Part shown: positions 11,447 through 18,967 of the stretch, one piece after another
Layout of the letters: the number at the start of each line of letters is the position of its first letter
Numbering within the stretch: position 1 is the first letter of the stretch
From: JAMQPK01 sp035937795
GTDB lineage: Bacteria > Acidobacteriota > Vicinamibacteria > Vicinamibacterales > JAMQPK01
Length of the DNA stretch: 23,780 nt
Reading direction: 5' to 3'
Assembly: GCA_035937795.1 (NCBI GenBank)
Contig: DASZHO010000050.1
Location: forward strand, 1-23,780
Translations under genes and position numbers: made by a program
The notes under the pieces: model-generated
Told to the model about the DNA's origin: nothing
Databases searched by the model: none
What the model saw: only the letters and a program-made list of their open reading frames with translations

Positions 11447-14431
11447 ATGAGCGTCGTTCTGGCAGTAGAACCCGATCCCTCCCAGGCGGAGGCCCTTCGC
11501 AAGGCGCTGCGGCGCCTCGATGCCGAGCTGATGCTCGTCACGACGACCCGCGCCGCCGTCAGCGCGATGCGCAAATCGGTGCCCGATCTGCTTCTCGTCA
11601 GCGCGCTTCTGTCGCCTCGAGACGAGGACGCGCTGTCCGCCCATCTCCGGTCGCTCGACGAATCCTCGCACATACAGACGCTGACGATTCCGCAGCTTCG
11701 CCGGGGCAAAGCCTCCGTGAAGAAGATCGTAGCGGTCGGCCGTTTCCGGAAGAAGACCGCGGCGTCCGGGCCGGCGGGCTGCGATCCGGCCGTCTTCGCC
11801 GAGCAGGTTTCCGGATACCTGGCCAGCGCGCACGAGGCCAGGCGCCAATTCGCGGAAATGGCGTTGGCGCGCGCGAACGCCGCGCCCGCACCGATCAGGC
11901 AACGTGTTCAGCCGGAGACTCAGCTTCAGCCGGAGGCTCAGCTTCAGCCGGAGGCTCAGCGCCCTGCCGAGTACGCCGCCGTGGAATCGGTGTTCCTGCC
12001 CGAGGCGATGGAAACATCGCGGCCGACGGCGAGTCCCACGGTTGAACGATCGGCATTTACTCGCGACGACTCGGCGCTCGAGCGCGAGTGGGCCGGTGTC
12101 GAGCTCTCGGCTGACGAGCCGGCCACTGACGCGCTCGCGGCTGACGCGCTCGCCGCTGACAGGCGCACGGCTGACCGGGCGGCCGCTGACCTGCTCGCCC
12201 TTGACGCGCTCGCACCGTGGCGGACGCCTCCGAAGAGATCCGGCATCGAGCAGCCCTCTGCGCAACTCAATATAGAGATAGAGCCGCGCGAGGAGCGGGG
12301 CGGGGGGCCTCCGCGACTAACAGACGATTCGTGGATCGATCTCGACGTCGACGATCTTGATGCCGGGGATCTCGCGCGGCCGGAGCTCGAGGCCGAGCGG
12401 CTCGAGATCCCGCTGACGGTCGAGGAAGTGCAATTGCAGTTGTCGGCGGAAATCGCGCGCTTCGAGGAGAAGGCGCAGCAGCGCCGCGAGGTCGAGCTGG
12501 TGCGGGCGCAGGCCGAAGCGCAGGCCCACCTGACGGCCGAGGTTGAACGCGTGCAGGCGGAGGCTGAGGCGCGGCGCCAGCATGAATTGGCCCGCGTGCA
12601 CGCGGAAGCCGAAGCTCAACGCCATGCCGCTGTTACCGAAGCGCGGGCCGCCGCGGAGTCCGAGGCCCGAAGCGCGCTGCTCGCCGAGCTCGAGCAAGTT
12701 CGTCTGACTGAAATGGCACGCGCGCAGGCGGAGGCCGACCAGCGGTGCGACGCCGCCGCCAGGCAGGCCCGAGAAACCGCCCAGGCCGAGGCCGCTCGCT
12801 CGATGGCCGAAGAGCTCGCGAAGATTCGCGCCCAGGTCGAGGAGACCCTGAACAAACAGCTCGCGCAGGCCCGGGCGCAAGCCGAGGCCGAAACCAGACG
12901 CGAGGCAGAGATCGCGCGGGCGCAGGCCGAGGCGGCGACGCTTCGCGACGCGGCCGCGCGCGATGCGCGGATCGCCGCGGAGGCGGCCGCAAGCCGCGCG
13001 CTCGAAGCCGAGGTCGCTCGGGTGCGCATCGACGCGGAAGCGCGCCTCCAAGTCGAGCTCGAGACCATCCGGCGCGAAGCCGAGCAGTTGCGGCGTGCCG
13101 ATCGATCCGAGGCAACTCAAGCCGCCGAGAGAGTGCACGCGGCGGCGGTGCGCGACGCTCGCGAGATTGCCGAGGCCGCCAACCAGACGCTCGAAGCCGA
13201 GCTCCTCCGTGTGCGCGCGGAAGCCGATGCGCTCCTCGCGGCGGAGGTCGACCGGGCGCGCAACCAGGCCGAGCGGCAACGAGCGACCGAGCTCGAAGAG
13301 ATTCGCTCCCAGGTGGCTGAAATGCGCGAGACCGCCTCGCAGCAGGCGCGTCGAGCGGCGGCCCAAGCCATCGCTTCAGAGGTCTTGCGCGGAGCCGGCG
13401 AACACGACCCCGAACCGATCGCCGAACCCGTTGCCATCACGACGGCGCCGAGTGCGGTGCCTGTCAGAATTTCACGCGCCGCCAGCCGGGTCACCGACGC
13501 CAGCGAGCGCTTGCCCTCGCTCCCCGACCAGTCGCAGCAGCCGGCGGCGGCCTCTGCGAGCGACTACTACAGCCTGTGGAAACCGGCAGCGCCGCCGGCC
13601 GCGGACTTGCCGCCCGAGGGCGGCAAGACGGACACGCCGAAGGCCGTCATTGCGCTGATTCGCTCGAAGTGGGCCCTCCCTGCCGCAGCCGCCATCCTGC
13701 TGGTCGCAGGCAACGGGATCCTAGCCGGATGGTCGTGGCGGCCGCGATCTTCAAACCCCGCGCCCGCGCACGTCGCTGTCCCGGTTCGCCGCGCCACGGC
13801 GTCGGTCGTCGGCGAAGTGTTGCTCAAGACCGGCGAGCTCGATGTGCAAACCGACCCGCCCGGGGTAAGCGTGCTGCTCGACGGCACCGCCGCGGGACAC
13901 ACGCCGCTGACGATCCCGAAGCTGAAACCCGGCAGGCATACGCTAGTCCTGTCAAGCAGTACGGGGACGCTGACGAGAAAAGTCGTCGTCCGCGCCGGCG
14001 AGACGGCGCACGTAGCCGAAGCCATCTTCTCGGGATGGCTCGCCGTCTTCGCCGCCATCCCGCTGAACATCTATGCGGGCGGCCAGCTCATGGGTACGAC
14101 GGAAGACGGGCGGCTGATGCTGCCGGCTGGCTCTCACGACGTCGATCTCGTGAGCGAGCGGTTCAACTACCGCGAAACGAGGCACGTGAACATCGAGCCT
14201 GGAAGGGTTGTCAGCTACACCGTCTCGCTGCCGACCAGCGTCATCCGGATCAACAGCCCCGACGGAACCGACATCTCGATCGACGGACACGCCACCGGGC
14301 GCACGCCGCTTGGCGACGTCGCGGTGCCCATCGGCACGCACGAAGTCGTAGGCACATCGGCGGCACTCGGCCAGCTCCGGCAATCGATCGAGGTGAAGCG
14401 GGGCGGCCCGGTGGAAGTGACACTGCGGTGA
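11447..14431 (+). CDS. Pseudo-receiver / coiled-coil / membrane-helix / PEGA-repeat protein (994 residues)
   Basis: Residues 1-130 resemble a response-regulator receiver (VVLAVEPDPSQAEALRKAL, PDLLLVSALLSPRDEDAL), but the phospho-acceptor Asp position is Ser, so it is probably a pseudo-receiver. Residues about 155-172 and 222-256 carry tandem repeats. Residues about 318-646 are a long Ala/Glu/Arg/Gln-rich coiled coil. A single membrane helix lies at 742-764 (WALPAAAAILLVAGNGILAG). The C-terminus holds three PEGA-like repeats (about 796-862, 863-927, 929-994) with DPPGVSVLLDGTAAGHTPL and SPDGTDISIDGHATGRTPL. This predicts a cytoplasmic sensor-like part joined through the inner membrane to a periplasmic domain that may touch peptidoglycan or envelope proteins. 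GAGAG precedes ATG 11447. The function is unknown; a link to the Tad pilus is inferred from shared control. Confidence 0.85.
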   Translation: MSVVLAVEPDPSQAEALRKALRRLDAELMLVTTTRAAVSAMRKSVPDLLLVSALLSPRDEDALSAHLRSLDESSHIQTLTIPQLRRGKASVKKIVAVGRFRKKTAASGPAGCDPAVFAEQVSGYLASAHEARRQFAEMALARANAAPAPIRQRVQPETQLQPEAQLQPEAQRPAEYAAVESVFLPEAMETSRPTASPTVERSAFTRDDSALEREWAGVELSADEPATDALAADALAADRRTADRAAADLLALDALAPWRTPPKRSGIEQPSAQLNIEIEPREERGGGPPRLTDDSWIDLDVDDLDAGDLARPELEAERLEIPLTVEEVQLQLSAEIARFEEKAQQRREVELVRAQAEAQAHLTAEVERVQAEAEARRQHELARVHAEAEAQRHAAVTEARAAAESEARSALLAELEQVRLTEMARAQAEADQRCDAAARQARETAQAEAARSMAEELAKIRAQVEETLNKQLAQARAQAEAETRREAEIARAQAEAATLRDAAARDARIAAEAAASRALEAEVARVRIDAEARLQVELETIRREAEQLRRADRSEATQAAERVHAAAVRDAREIAEAANQTLEAELLRVRAEADALLAAEVDRARNQAERQRATELEEIRSQVAEMRETASQQARRAAAQAIASEVLRGAGEHDPEPIAEPVAITTAPSAVPVRISRAASRVTDASERLPSLPDQSQQPAAASASDYYSLWKPAAPPAADLPPEGGKTDTPKAVIALIRSKWALPAAAAILLVAGNGILAGWSWRPRSSNPAPAHVAVPVRRATASVVGEVLLKTGELDVQTDPPGVSVLLDGTAAGHTPLTIPKLKPGRHTLVLSSSTGTLTRKVVVRAGETAHVAEAIFSGWLAVFAAIPLNIYAGGQLMGTTEDGRLMLPAGSHDVDLVSERFNYRETRHVNIEPGRVVSYTVSLPTSVIRINSPDGTDISIDGHATGRTPLGDVAVPIGTHEVVGTSAALGQLRQSIEVKRGGPVEVTLR
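11909..11959 (+). repeat. 18-nt tandem repeat, about 2.8 copies, inside the PEGA-protein gene
   Basis: The unit CAGCCGGAGGCTCAGCTT starts at 11909, 11927 and 11945. The first copy differs by one base and the last is cut short. It encodes QPE(T/A)QL repeats from residue 155, in the linker after the pseudo-receiver. Confidence 0.85.
12110..12214 (+). repeat. 15-nt tandem repeat, seven copies, inside the PEGA-protein gene
   Basis: The core (G/A)CTGAC, with CTTGAC in the last copy, recurs exactly every 15 nt at 12110, 12125, 12140, 12155, 12170, 12185 and 12200. Several copies share GCTGACGCGCTCGC. The repeats encode the pentads ADEPA, TDALA, ADALA, ADRRT, ADRAA, ADLLA and LDALA in an acidic linker. 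Confidence 0.85.
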
Positions 14432-14445
14432 CGTTGAGCACGCGG

Positions 14446-14910
14446 TTACCGCCGGCCAATGCGCCGTTCGTACTCCTGCTCGAGCAGGTCGGCCGTATGC
14501 AGGTCGAAGTGGGGCGCGGTGCGCCGATAGCTGCCGCGGAATTCCGAATGGCAGCGATAGCACACGCTGACGTCGCGAAGACGCCTGTAGACGACAAGGT
14601 CGACGAGCACCGCGAACGCGAGGATGCCGTACGCGACGAGGTCGCGACCGAACCAATAGAAGCCGGCGCTGATTAGCGCGCCGGTGATGACGACGGTCAA
14701 GCCGAGTTTCGGATCGAAATCTTTTCGGATGTAGAAATCGGCGCCGCGGCAGACCGGGCAGACATCCACGCCGGTGTCGGCGCGCAACGCGTCGCTGAAC
14801 GACAGAGGCAGCTCACGCCCACAGCCGCCGCACTTGATGGATTCGGGCGCCTCCCCGGCGCTGACCGGAAGAGCGGCATCGCACTTTGGACACTTCGCAA
14901 CAATCTCCAT
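14446..14910 (-). CDS. Zinc-ribbon membrane protein of unknown function
   Basis: The protein has 154 residues. It opens with a zinc ribbon (CPKC at residues 7-10 and CGGC at about 27-30) and has a second Cys set, CPVC (about 51-54) paired with CYRC (about 117-120). Between the two halves of the second set lie two adjacent membrane helices (LTVVITGALISAGFYWF and LVAYGILAFAVLVDLVVY). The C-terminus is charged (ERRIGRR). Inserting a helical hairpin inside a Cys4 site is notable, as it would place the metal site at the membrane surface. It follows the multi-pass protein gene by 10 nt and converges with the PEGA-protein gene, whose stop is 14 nt away. I do not assign a function. Confidence 0.8.
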   Translation of the reverse strand: MEIVAKCPKCDAALPVSAGEAPESIKCGGCGRELPLSFSDALRADTGVDVCPVCRGADFYIRKDFDPKLGLTVVITGALISAGFYWFGRDLVAYGILAFAVLVDLVVYRRLRDVSVCYRCHSEFRGSYRRTAPHFDLHTADLLEQEYERRIGRR

Positions 14911-14920
14911 TACTCGCGCA

Positions 14921-15730
14921 TCACACCGGGATTGTCGTCGACAGCAATAAATACTTCGCCAGCACTTCGCCGACGAGGATCGTGAAGAAATCGACGTACA
15001 GAATACCGGTCGCCGACTGCGTGGACTGGATTTTCGCGGTCTCCCAGGTCAAATACGAAAGGAGGCCCGGAGCCAGCAGCCCGAACAGTACCCGCTGCCA
15101 GAAGAAAATGCCCGCCGTCGAGAGAATATACCGCTCAAAATTCGGGCCCATACCCGGCTGCCACGTCACGATTGCGAAGACGACCGCCGCCAGCACGACG
15201 GCCGATCGCACGACGAGCGATCCGATATGCAGTTTCACAATCGATTGAAGGTGCGCGACATTGAGCGAGGGCACCACGAGGTACCAGTGGCCGAGAACCA
15301 TGGCGCCGCACGCGCCGCCAAGCAGCGCGGTGGAACTGAGAAAACTGGCCACGGTGAGGAGCGGAAACAGCCCGGGAGCATCACCCGATATTTCAAGCGC
15401 CTGCAGGGAAACGGCGATCAAGCCGCATGCGATCGCCGTCCACAACAAGAGCGGCCGGATCTTCGCCAGCATGCGGCCGACGGTCGCCCAATACGCCACG
15501 AGCGCGGCCTCGGCGATCGACAGCAGGGCGGTGGACGCCAGATGCAGGGTCGCGTGCGGGGCGGGGGCATCGGGCCGAAGAGCGAGCCCGACGGCGATCA
15601 AGAGTGCCGCCGTGCCGGCGTTGAAACGAAAAAACTTGACCCCGGCATCTTTACGCACCCAGGCCAGCACCAGCGTGACGCCGACGCCGAGGTGTATCAG
15701 GAACAGGAACAGGATTGAGGATAGGGACAT
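14921..15730 (-). CDS. Multi-pass membrane protein of unknown function (269 residues)
   Basis: About eight hydrophobic segments cover nearly the whole length. Several His residues lie in or next to helices: LFLIHLGVGVTL near the N-terminus, MVLGHWYLVVPSL in the middle, and AHLQSIVKLHIGSLVVR after it. Such placement is seen in haem- or quinone-binding membrane proteins, but I do not recognise the family. No SD is obvious upstream of ATG 15730. It is followed after 10 nt by the zinc-ribbon protein gene, so the two probably form a unit. Upstream is a GGGATTC repeat region separating it from the superoxide dismutase gene. Confidence 0.75.
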   Translation of the reverse strand: MSLSSILFLFLIHLGVGVTLVLAWVRKDAGVKFFRFNAGTAALLIAVGLALRPDAPAPHATLHLASTALLSIAEAALVAYWATVGRMLAKIRPLLLWTAIACGLIAVSLQALEISGDAPGLFPLLTVASFLSSTALLGGACGAMVLGHWYLVVPSLNVAHLQSIVKLHIGSLVVRSAVVLAAVVFAIVTWQPGMGPNFERYILSTAGIFFWQRVLFGLLAPGLLSYLTWETAKIQSTQSATGILYVDFFTILVGEVLAKYLLLSTTIPV

Positions 15731-15738
15731 TGAAGGAA

Positions 15739-15769
15739 GGGATTCGGGACTAGGGATTCGGAATCCCTA
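15739..15769. repeat. GGGATTCGG direct repeats with a small hairpin
   Basis: GGGATTCGG occurs at 15739-15747 and 15753-15761, and TAGGGATT (15751-15758) pairs with AATCCCTA (15762-15769) around a 3-nt loop. It lies in the gap between the superoxide dismutase stop and the next gene on the same strand. It may act as a weak 3'-end hairpin. There is no T-tract. Confidence 0.6.
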
Positions 15770-15783
15770 ATCCCGACCGGCGT

Positions 15784-16386
15784 CTACTTGCTCATGCGAG
15801 AGGAGACCGCGGCCCAGTTCACAGTGTTCCACCACGCGGCGATGTAGTCCGGCCGGCGGTTCTGATATTTCAGGTAGTAGGCGTGCTCCCAGACGTCGAG
15901 CCCAAGAATCGCCTTCTTTCCATCCATGATCGGGTTGTCCTGATTGGCGCTGGATTCGATGCTGAGCTTGCCGGCGTTGTTGATCAGCCAGGCCCATCCG
16001 CTGCCGAACCTTCCCACGCCGGCCTTGGCGAACTGCTCCTTGAACGTGTCGAACCCGCCGAACGCCGCTTTGATGGCATCGCCCAGCGCACCGCTCGGCG
16101 ACCCGCCGGCGTTCGGACCCATGATCTGCCAGAACATCGTGTGATTCATGTGGCCGCCGCCGTTATTGCGGACCGCGGTACGGATGTCTTCGGGCACCTT
16201 ATTCATGTCGCGCAGAAGGTCCTCGACGCTCTTGGACTGCAGATCCGGGTATTTCTCCAGCGCGGCGTTCAGGTTGTTCACATACGCCGCGTGGTGCTTG
16301 TCATGGTGGATCTGCATCGTCTGCGCGTCGATGTGCGGCTCCAGCGCGGCGAAATCGTACGGCAGGGGTGGAAGTTGATGGGCCAC
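15784..16386 (-). CDS. sodA: Superoxide dismutase, Fe/Mn family (Mn type by residue signature)
   Basis: The protein has 200 residues and converts superoxide to peroxide and oxygen. Metal ligands are H27 (QIHHDKHHAAYV), H82 (GGGHMNHTMFW), D164 and H168 (LDVWEHAYY). Active-site Gln sits at Q149 in SANQDNPIM, the arrangement of Mn enzymes, and no Gln occurs at the Fe-type position in NHTMFW; cambialistic activity is possible. No signal peptide is seen, so it is cytoplasmic. The start is GTG 16386, chosen because AGGAGG lies about 5 nt upstream and MAHQLPPLPY is the standard N-terminus. It follows nadA by 35 nt and may be co-transcribed with it. Confidence 0.96.
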   Translation of the reverse strand: MAHQLPPLPYDFAALEPHIDAQTMQIHHDKHHAAYVNNLNAALEKYPDLQSKSVEDLLRDMNKVPEDIRTAVRNNGGGHMNHTMFWQIMGPNAGGSPSGALGDAIKAAFGGFDTFKEQFAKAGVGRFGSGWAWLINNAGKLSIESSANQDNPIMDGKKAILGLDVWEHAYYLKYQNRRPDYIAAWWNTVNWAAVSSRMSK

Positions 16387-16421
16387 GGTACCTCCTCGTT
16401 GAAGGGACAAAAAAGATGATT

Positions 16422-17549
16422 CTATCGGACCGAGAGCATGCGGTCGAGGGCGACCTTGGTCCAGTGCTTCTGGCTGTCCGGCACGACGATGCGATTGTGC
16501 ACCTGGCCGTCGAGCAACCCTTCGAGCACCCACAGCAGATGATTCGGCGACACCCTGAACATGGTCGAGCAGAGGCAGCCGATGGGATCGAGCGAGAACA
16601 CTGTCTTCTCGGCTTTCAGCGTTTGTGCGAGCCGATTCACGAGGTGCAGTTCGGTGCCGACCGCCCACGTCGAGCCGGGGGCGCCGTCGGTGATCTGCCG
16701 AATGATGTACTCGGTCGAGCCGCTGTCGTCGGCCGCCTGCACGACGTCCCACGGGACCTCGGGATGGACGATCACGCGCACGCCTGGATGCTGGTCGCGA
16801 ATGCGCCGAATCTGCGCGACCGTGAAGCGCTCGTGGACCGAGCAATGCCCTTTCCACAAAATCATCTTCGCGGTTTGAAGCTCGTCGGCCGTCAGTCCGC
16901 CTGCGATTTCATGCGGATCCCAGACGTGCATCTGATCGAGCGGGACGCCCATCTTGTAGGCGGTGTTTCGCCCGAGATGCTGGTCGGGCAGAAACAGCAC
17001 GTGTCGGCCCCGTTCGAACGCCCAGCGAATCGTCGCGGCCGCGTTGGACGACGTACAGACGATGCCGCCGCGCTCGCCCACGAAGGCTTTGATGGCGGCG
17101 GAGGAGTTGATGTACGTCACGGGGACCACGCCGGTGACACCCATGACGCCCATTTCCTCCCAGGCCGTCTCGAGCTGATCGATCGCGGCCATGTCGGCCA
17201 TCGAGCACCCTGCGGCCAGGTCGGGCAGAATGACTTTCTGATGCGGCAGCGACAGCACGTCGGCGCTTTCCGCCATGAAGTGGACGCCGCAGAACACGAT
17301 GAACTCGGCCTCGGGGTGTCTGGCGACCTGGCCCGCCAACCGGAAGGAGTCGCCGGTATAGTCGGCAAACTTGAAGACTTCGTCGCGCTGATAATGATGG
17401 CCGAGGATGACGACGCGGGCGCCGAGCGCCGCCTTGGCGGCGGCGATACGGCGGTCGAGCTCGGTGTCGGCCACTCCGAGATAGCGCTCCGGCAGCGGCT
17501 GCCGCTCGGCGAGCTGTGTCTTCTCGTATTCGTTCAGAACTTGCAACAT
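16422..17549 (-). CDS. nadA: Quinolinate synthase NadA
   Basis: The protein has 375 residues. It condenses iminoaspartate with dihydroxyacetone phosphate to quinolinate in de novo NAD synthesis, using a 4Fe-4S cluster. Candidate cluster ligands are C115 (AAGCSMADM), C236 (KGHCSVHERF) and C325 or C327 (IGCLCSTMFR), spaced as in the longer Bacillus-type NadA. Other family segments include LGHHYQRDEVFKFADYTGDS and HPEVPWDVV. ATG 17549 has GGAAG a few bases upstream. No nadB or nadC is in the window. The leader to the likely promoter is about 220 nt and contains a 9-nt repeat. The iron-sulphur cluster is oxygen-sensitive, which makes the downstream sodA a sensible neighbour. Confidence 0.97.
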   Translation of the reverse strand: MLQVLNEYEKTQLAERQPLPERYLGVADTELDRRIAAAKAALGARVVILGHHYQRDEVFKFADYTGDSFRLAGQVARHPEAEFIVFCGVHFMAESADVLSLPHQKVILPDLAAGCSMADMAAIDQLETAWEEMGVMGVTGVVPVTYINSSAAIKAFVGERGGIVCTSSNAAATIRWAFERGRHVLFLPDQHLGRNTAYKMGVPLDQMHVWDPHEIAGGLTADELQTAKMILWKGHCSVHERFTVAQIRRIRDQHPGVRVIVHPEVPWDVVQAADDSGSTEYIIRQITDGAPGSTWAVGTELHLVNRLAQTLKAEKTVFSLDPIGCLCSTMFRVSPNHLLWVLEGLLDGQVHNRIVVPDSQKHWTKVALDRMLSVR

Positions 17550-17605
17550 GGTCTTCCGTGCCCGCCTGGTGTCCCGTGCAATGTTGCGGCCGCGCCGGGT
17601 CCCGG

Positions 17606-17675
17606 GTGAGCGCTGTGAGTCCCCGTAAGCTTGTGAGTCCCTGTGAGCACTGTGAGCCCTGCGAGCTTGTGAAAC
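17606..17675. repeat. Degenerate 9-nt tandem repeat (GTGAGYCCT-like), about eight units
   Basis: GTGAG or near variants start at 17606, 17615, 17624 (CGTAAG), 17633, 17643, 17652, 17661 (GCGAG) and 17669, with steps of 8-10 bases. The unit approximates GTGAGYCCT. It lies wholly in the untranslated leader of nadA. Confidence 0.75.
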
Positions 17676-17773
17676 TTTTCACCAGCCCGGGATGTGAAAA
17701 TGTCAAACTCCATCGCGCCCTACCCGGGTATCAGGCGCAGGCTATTGCCATGACGGATATTTGACCGCTTTAC

Positions 17774-17782
17774 AGTATAGCA
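17774..17782 (-). promoter_or_regulatory. Extended -10 promoter candidate for nadA-sodA
   Basis: The minus strand reads TGCTATACT, an extended -10 (TGN-TATACT) element. No convincing -35 is seen. Transcription would begin near 17767, about 218 nt before the nadA start. The same TGNTATACTG arrangement precedes the cobalamin riboswitch. Confidence 0.45.
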
Positions 17783-17829
17783 CTCCACATAAGACGGGTG
17801 GTGACGGGTCCTGCGGCCAATCCGGCGCC

Positions 17830-18930
17830 CTACGCCGAAAGCGAGGCAGTGGCCGGCTTCACGACGTTGTAGAAGGTATCGCGCTCCACGGGCACGCGCC
17901 CGGCGGCGCGAATCAAATGTTCGATATCGGACGTAGACAGCGATTCGGGCGTGCGCGATCCCGCCATGTGGTAGATCTTTTCTTCCTGCACGGTGCCGTC
18001 CAGATCGTCGGCACCGAACCACAGCGCCGTCTGCGCCAGCTCCACGCCGGTGGCAATCCAGAACGCCTTCACGTGCGGAATGTTGTCGAGCATCAGGCGC
18101 GCCACGGCATGCACGCGAAGCGTGTCGGCTCCGCCCGGCGCCGGCAGCTTGCGCATCTGATTGTTGTCGGGATGAAAAGCCAGCGGGATGAAGGCCTGAA
18201 ACCCGCCCGTATCATCCTGGAGCGCGCGCGCGCGCAGCATGTGATCCACACGCTCCTCAGCCGTCTCGATGTGCCCATACAGCATCGTGACGTTGGATTT
18301 CATGCCCAGCCGGTGCGCGGTGCGATGGATGTCGAGCCAGCGGTCGGCGCCGCACTTGTCGTGGCAGATCTTGCGGCGAACGCGCTCGGCGAAGACCTCG
18401 GCGCCGCCGCCGGGCAGCGAAGCCAACCCCGCGCCCATCAATTCGCGCAGCACCTGCTCATCGGTCTTTCCGTACAGGTCTGCGAAAAAGGCGATCTCGA
18501 CGGCGGTGAAGCACTTCAGGTGGATTTCGGGACGGATGCGCTTGAAACCGCGGAGCAATTCCAGGTAGTACTCGAACGGCAAGTCCGGATGAAGACCGTT
18601 GACCACGTGGATTTCGGTGAGGGGCTGATGGCTGCGCTGCCGAAGCTTCTCCCAGGCCTCCTCGAGTGACATCGTGTAGGACCCGGCGTCGCCGGGCCGA
18701 AGCCGCGCGAAGGAACAGAACAAACAGCTCGCCACGCAGACGTTGGTGGCTTCGATCCTGATGTTGTAGTTGTAGTAGGTCAGGTCGCCGTGGCGACGCT
18801 CGCGCTCGCGGTTGGCAAGCCGCGCGACCGCCAGCAGGTCCGGGTGCTCGAACAAGTCGACGCCGTCTTCGAGCGTCAAGCGCTCGCCGGCGTCGACTTT
18901 GGCTGCGATGGTTCGAAGGGATGCTGTCAC
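17830..18930 (-). CDS. mqnE: Aminodeoxyfutalosine synthase MqnE (radical SAM)
   Basis: The protein has 366 residues. The radical-SAM cluster motif CX3CX2C is at C65, C69 and C72 (TNVCVASCLFCSFAR). IHVVNGLHPDLPFEYYLELL, SLPGGGAEVFAERVRRKIC and HRLGMKSNVTMLYGHIET are characteristic of MqnE rather than MqnC, which has a different QGG-type motif. The enzyme adds the SAM-derived adenosyl radical to chorismate-derived enolpyruvyl-benzoate in the futalosine route to menaquinone. The start is GTG 18930; no good SD is visible, so a leaderless or short-leader mRNA is possible. No other mqn gene is in the window. The gene is divergent from the B12 operon. Confidence 0.94.
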   Translation of the reverse strand: MTASLRTIAAKVDAGERLTLEDGVDLFEHPDLLAVARLANRERERRHGDLTYYNYNIRIEATNVCVASCLFCSFARLRPGDAGSYTMSLEEAWEKLRQRSHQPLTEIHVVNGLHPDLPFEYYLELLRGFKRIRPEIHLKCFTAVEIAFFADLYGKTDEQVLRELMGAGLASLPGGGAEVFAERVRRKICHDKCGADRWLDIHRTAHRLGMKSNVTMLYGHIETAEERVDHMLRARALQDDTGGFQAFIPLAFHPDNNQMRKLPAPGGADTLRVHAVARLMLDNIPHVKAFWIATGVELAQTALWFGADDLDGTVQEEKIYHMAGSRTPESLSTSDIEHLIRAAGRVPVERDTFYNVVKPATASLSA

Positions 18931-18950
18931 CAGAAGTCGATCTTACGGCA

Positions 18951-18959
18951 TGGTATACT
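18951..18959 (+). promoter_or_regulatory. Extended -10 promoter candidate for the B12 riboswitch operon
   Basis: TGGTATACT gives an extended -10 (TGN-TATACT, hexamer 18954-18959) without a clear -35. The start would be near 18966, just before the riboswitch. On the opposite strand the same bases read GTATACC and could serve mqnE. Confidence 0.5.
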
Positions 18960-18967
18960 GCGACCAC

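Larger units (their letters stand above)
17550..17829. other. nadA leader / intergenic region
   Basis: About 280 bases without a gene. It contains a degenerate 9-nt tandem repeat (17606-17675) and an extended -10 promoter candidate on the minus strand near 17774-17782. CCCGGG occurs three times (17601, 17686, 17723). I recognise no known riboswitch here. Confidence 0.6.

Noticed and set aside
12110..12214. Pentapeptide-repeat (A(D/N)LXX) beta-helix domain
   Set aside because: The pentads have the A-D start but mostly lack Leu/Phe at the required central position, and seven units are too few for confidence. It is better seen as a low-complexity acidic linker.
12317..13366. Long minus-strand open frame opposite the coiled-coil part of the 994-aa gene
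   Set aside because: The composition is Leu/Gly/Arg repeats mirroring the coiled-coil codons on the other strand; no SD and no domain.
15784..16857. A 357-residue version of the superoxide dismutase
   Set aside because: The extra N-terminus runs antisense-like through nadA codons; GTG 16386 with AGGAGG gives the standard 200-residue enzyme.
17606..17675. CRISPR array
   Set aside because: The units are about 9 nt, contiguous and degenerate, with no spacers of CRISPR length. No CRISPR-like array, tRNA, rRNA, transposase or integrase was seen anywhere in the window.
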